Shown here: in pieces, positions 24,076-25,508 of the stretch | Layout of the letters: each line of letters starts with the position of its first letter | Position numbering within the stretch: the stretch's first letter is position 1 | Origin: Candidatus Sumerlaeota bacterium | GTDB taxonomy: Bacteria > Sumerlaeota > Sumerlaeia > JAFGJS01 | DNA: 25,508 nucleotides | NCBI GenBank assembly: GCA_016928995.1 | Contig: JAFGJS010000028.1 | Location: 1 to 25,508 of the forward strand | Direction: 5' to 3' | Notes under the pieces: model-generated | What the model saw: only the letters and a program-made list of their open reading frames with translations | Told to the model about the DNA's origin: nothing | Database searches by the model: none | Made by a program: the position numbers and the translations under genes

Positions 24076-24099
24076 CTATCACGATCATATTCGTGATAG
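24076..24099. repeat. Inverted repeat CTATCACGA-N6-TCGTGATAG
   Basis: Perfect 9-bp arms (24076-24084 and 24091-24099) surround TCATAT, directly after the GH42 terminator. On the minus strand the following bases are an A-run, not a T-run, so it is not a normal terminator for the facing URO-D-like gene. It may be a protein-binding site or an mRNA 3'-end stabilising hairpin. Confidence 0.5.
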
Positions 24100-24122
24100 G
24101 TGGATGCCAAACTTTTATAGAC

Positions 24123-25163
24123 CTAACATCTTGTTTCCTTGAGAGCGTCGAGCACGACCGGCATGGATTCTTTCCAGTTTTCGGGATATTGCTCCGACAC
24201 TTCGAAGGCGAGGCGCTTGCCGTCCACGCTGCCCCGCTCCGCCAGCGAGAGCACCTTTTCGCGCAGCTGCGACGGCGGAAGGGCGTAGTCGCTGACCCGG
24301 ATATTGCACCAGAATAATTTATCCGGCCAGGCTGCGCGAGCCTCGGCCAAGGTCTGATCGCCTTCGTTCGGCTCCGTCAGCGATTCGATCAGGTCGATCG
24401 GCGCGCCGGCGATCAACTCCTTGCAGCACGCCGTTCGCCCGTCGTAATGCGTTCCCACGATCTTCCCGGCGCTGTGCAGGACCGGAAAGCACTCCTGATA
24501 AACCGGCAGCAGATATTGCGCATAGCGCTGAGGGCCGAGGGATTCGGCGGTGAAGTTTTCCAGGTTGGAGACGAAACGCCCCGGCGCTCCGGCGGCGATT
24601 TCCACGATCTTCCGGAATTGATCCAGCAACGCGTCGTAGAGTTCATGCACCTCGCTTTCGAGTTCGAAGAGATGCATGGAAAAATTTTCGATCCCGGCGT
24701 AATCCACCAGCATCGTCTGCAACGGCGTGCGGCCGATGGCGATCAGCACGATGCCATACGGCAGGACTTTTTCCTGCATTTCCGCAACGACCTCAAATTG
24801 CGGCGTCAGGTTCGTGTTGCGGACGATCTCCGTCATGATACGGTAATCTTCCGCGGTCTTCAGGAAGTACTTGTCATGCCATCCATTTTTCCAGGACTGC
24901 CAGATTTCGCCATGCGGCGTCTTTAGCGTCTGTCGTTTGATTTCGGCGCCGCCGGAGATTTGCTGCTCCGTGACGCTCTCCACATCGCGCATTTCGCTGC
25001 GGAAGGGGCTGACGTGCCAGACGACGCCCAGGCCGTTTTCAAACATCGCCTGCCACGCCGGATCGTTCTGCGTGTGACGCCATTCGTTTTGATAGATGGT
25101 GTACGGGATCTGATCCGGCCGTTCGCCGGCCCAGAATGCGGCAAGTCGTTCGTGAATATCCAT
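24123..25163 (-). CDS. Uroporphyrinogen decarboxylase-like family protein
   Basis: The 346-residue product has the URO-D superfamily barrel without being HemE. The N-terminal region reads RPDQIPYTIYQNEWR instead of the HemE arginine signature. Family features are 'IAIGRTPLQTML' (142-152), 'FTAESLGPQRYAQYLLPVYQECFPVLHSAGKIVGTHYDGR' (204-243, with His239 and Asp241) and 'DLIESLTEPNEGD' (257-269). The H-x-C zinc signature of MtaA/CmuA-type methyltransferases is absent. Such paralogues are often seen near sugar-catabolism genes in PVC-type and related genomes, and their reaction is unknown. No clear ribosome site precedes the ATG. It converges on the GH42 gene. Confidence 0.82.
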   Translation of the reverse strand: MDIHERLAAFWAGERPDQIPYTIYQNEWRHTQNDPAWQAMFENGLGVVWHVSPFRSEMRDVESVTEQQISGGAEIKRQTLKTPHGEIWQSWKNGWHDKYFLKTAEDYRIMTEIVRNTNLTPQFEVVAEMQEKVLPYGIVLIAIGRTPLQTMLVDYAGIENFSMHLFELESEVHELYDALLDQFRKIVEIAAGAPGRFVSNLENFTAESLGPQRYAQYLLPVYQECFPVLHSAGKIVGTHYDGRTACCKELIAGAPIDLIESLTEPNEGDQTLAEARAAWPDKLFWCNIRVSDYALPPSQLREKVLSLAERGSVDGKRLAFEVSEQYPENWKESMPVVLDALKETRC

Positions 25164-25395
25164 AATGCGTCACTATGTTTTGTTCCCCGATCCAAAATCA
25201 ACTAGTAAAATGACAAAATGCATGCCCCGAAGCAGCTGATTTTATTTAAGATTCCAATGTTGGATTCATTGCTTTTAGATGTGCTTAATCGAATGATCTG
25301 GATTCAGTTCCCGAATCTGGCACGAGCTTAATCTTTATTTTCGATTTGTGCTGTAAAGTCAATAATTCAAATAATTTAGTGCTGCTTGATGAGAC
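25164..25395. other. AT-rich intergenic gap upstream of the URO-D-like gene
   Basis: The base composition is clearly more AT-rich than the flanking genes. No gene, RNA or strong promoter was recognised here. On the minus strand TTGTCA and TTGATT occur about 25-65 bases before the URO-D-like start, but neither has a good -10 partner. Confidence 0.45.
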
Positions 25396-25424
25396 AAAAA
25401 AATCTACTGCACCTCAATTGTGCA
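25396..25424 (-). terminator. Intrinsic terminator for the gene ending at 25440
   Basis: On the minus strand TGCAC and GTGCA (25424-25420 and 25412-25408) form a short hairpin around AATTGAG, followed after GTAGA by seven T residues (25402-25396). It lies 15 bases beyond the predicted stop at 25440. Confidence 0.5.
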
Positions 25425-25439
25425 TCGGGCGCATCTTGA

Positions 25440-25508
25440 TCAAGCTACCAAGCGTTCGCTCCAGATTTCGTCCCAGTCGTCGTTTCTTCGCGCGAGTTCG
25501 AGCAGCAA
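25440..25508 (-). CDS. C-terminal end of an unidentified protein (partial)
   Basis: The minus strand is open from the window edge to a TGA at 25442-25440, giving 22 residues: LLLELARRNDDWDEIW then SERLVA. The composition is coding-like for this genome, GC content rises sharply relative to the adjacent gap, and a probable terminator follows at once. The fragment is too short to name. The gene continues past the window. Confidence 0.5.
   Translation of the reverse strand: MLLELARRNDDWDEIWSERLVA

Overview
The window looks like chromosomal DNA of a GC-rich, Gram-negative-type free-living bacterium outside the well-known phyla. The clues are an SpoVG homologue, an McsA homologue and a TldD/TldE pair, together with a lipobox lipoprotein, a SUMF1-domain protein, cohesin- and dockerin-like modules, a DUF6785-type membrane protein, a uroporphyrinogen-decarboxylase-like protein and a GH42 beta-galactosidase. 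There is also a palindrome cluster whose spurious translation reads 'GTGVSPV...DAHAT', a pattern I associate with Planctomycetota, Verrucomicrobiota and Lentisphaerota-like genomes. A member of the PVC group or of Hydrogenedentota/Sumerlaeota is plausible, but the sequence alone does not decide it. The standard genetic code fits throughout. I saw no rRNA, tRNA, CRISPR array, transposase or phage gene.

Layout. 1-498: non-coding, with a hexamer repeat and two inverted repeats. 499-4417: a secreted or surface trio, made of a dockerin-like/SUMF1 protein, a double-cohesin protein and an ankyrin lipoprotein. 4462-6893: housekeeping genes rpe, ispE and spoVG, closed by a strong bidirectional terminator. 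7204-7980 (minus): a cytidylate-kinase-like protein, divergent from prfA (8223-9299). 9323-13555: a glycan-type group, with a GT2 glycosyltransferase running into a convergent methyltransferase and a large polytopic membrane protein. 13807-15829 (minus): alr followed by a small polytopic membrane protein. 16053-19450: mcsA, tldD and pmbA/tldE. 19460-19567: a three-hairpin palindromic repeat in a convergent gap. 19595-24007: a DUF6785-type membrane protein divergent from the GH42 beta-galactosidase, with a candidate operator between them. 24123-25163 (minus): a URO-D-like protein. 25440-25508 (minus): probably the last codons of a further gene, with its own terminator.

How the genes fit together. 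Most are ordinary metabolism and quality control: pentose phosphate, MEP isoprenoid pathway, translation termination, D-alanine supply, protease adaptor and TldD/E protease. Two groups look more specific. The first is the 499-4417 cluster, where a dockerin-like protein lies beside a protein with two cohesin-like domains, suggesting a non-cellulosomal extracytoplasmic complex. The second is the divergent transporter-like protein and cytoplasmic GH42 enzyme, which would suit uptake and hydrolysis of a galactoside. Functional links within both groups are inference from domain content and gene order.
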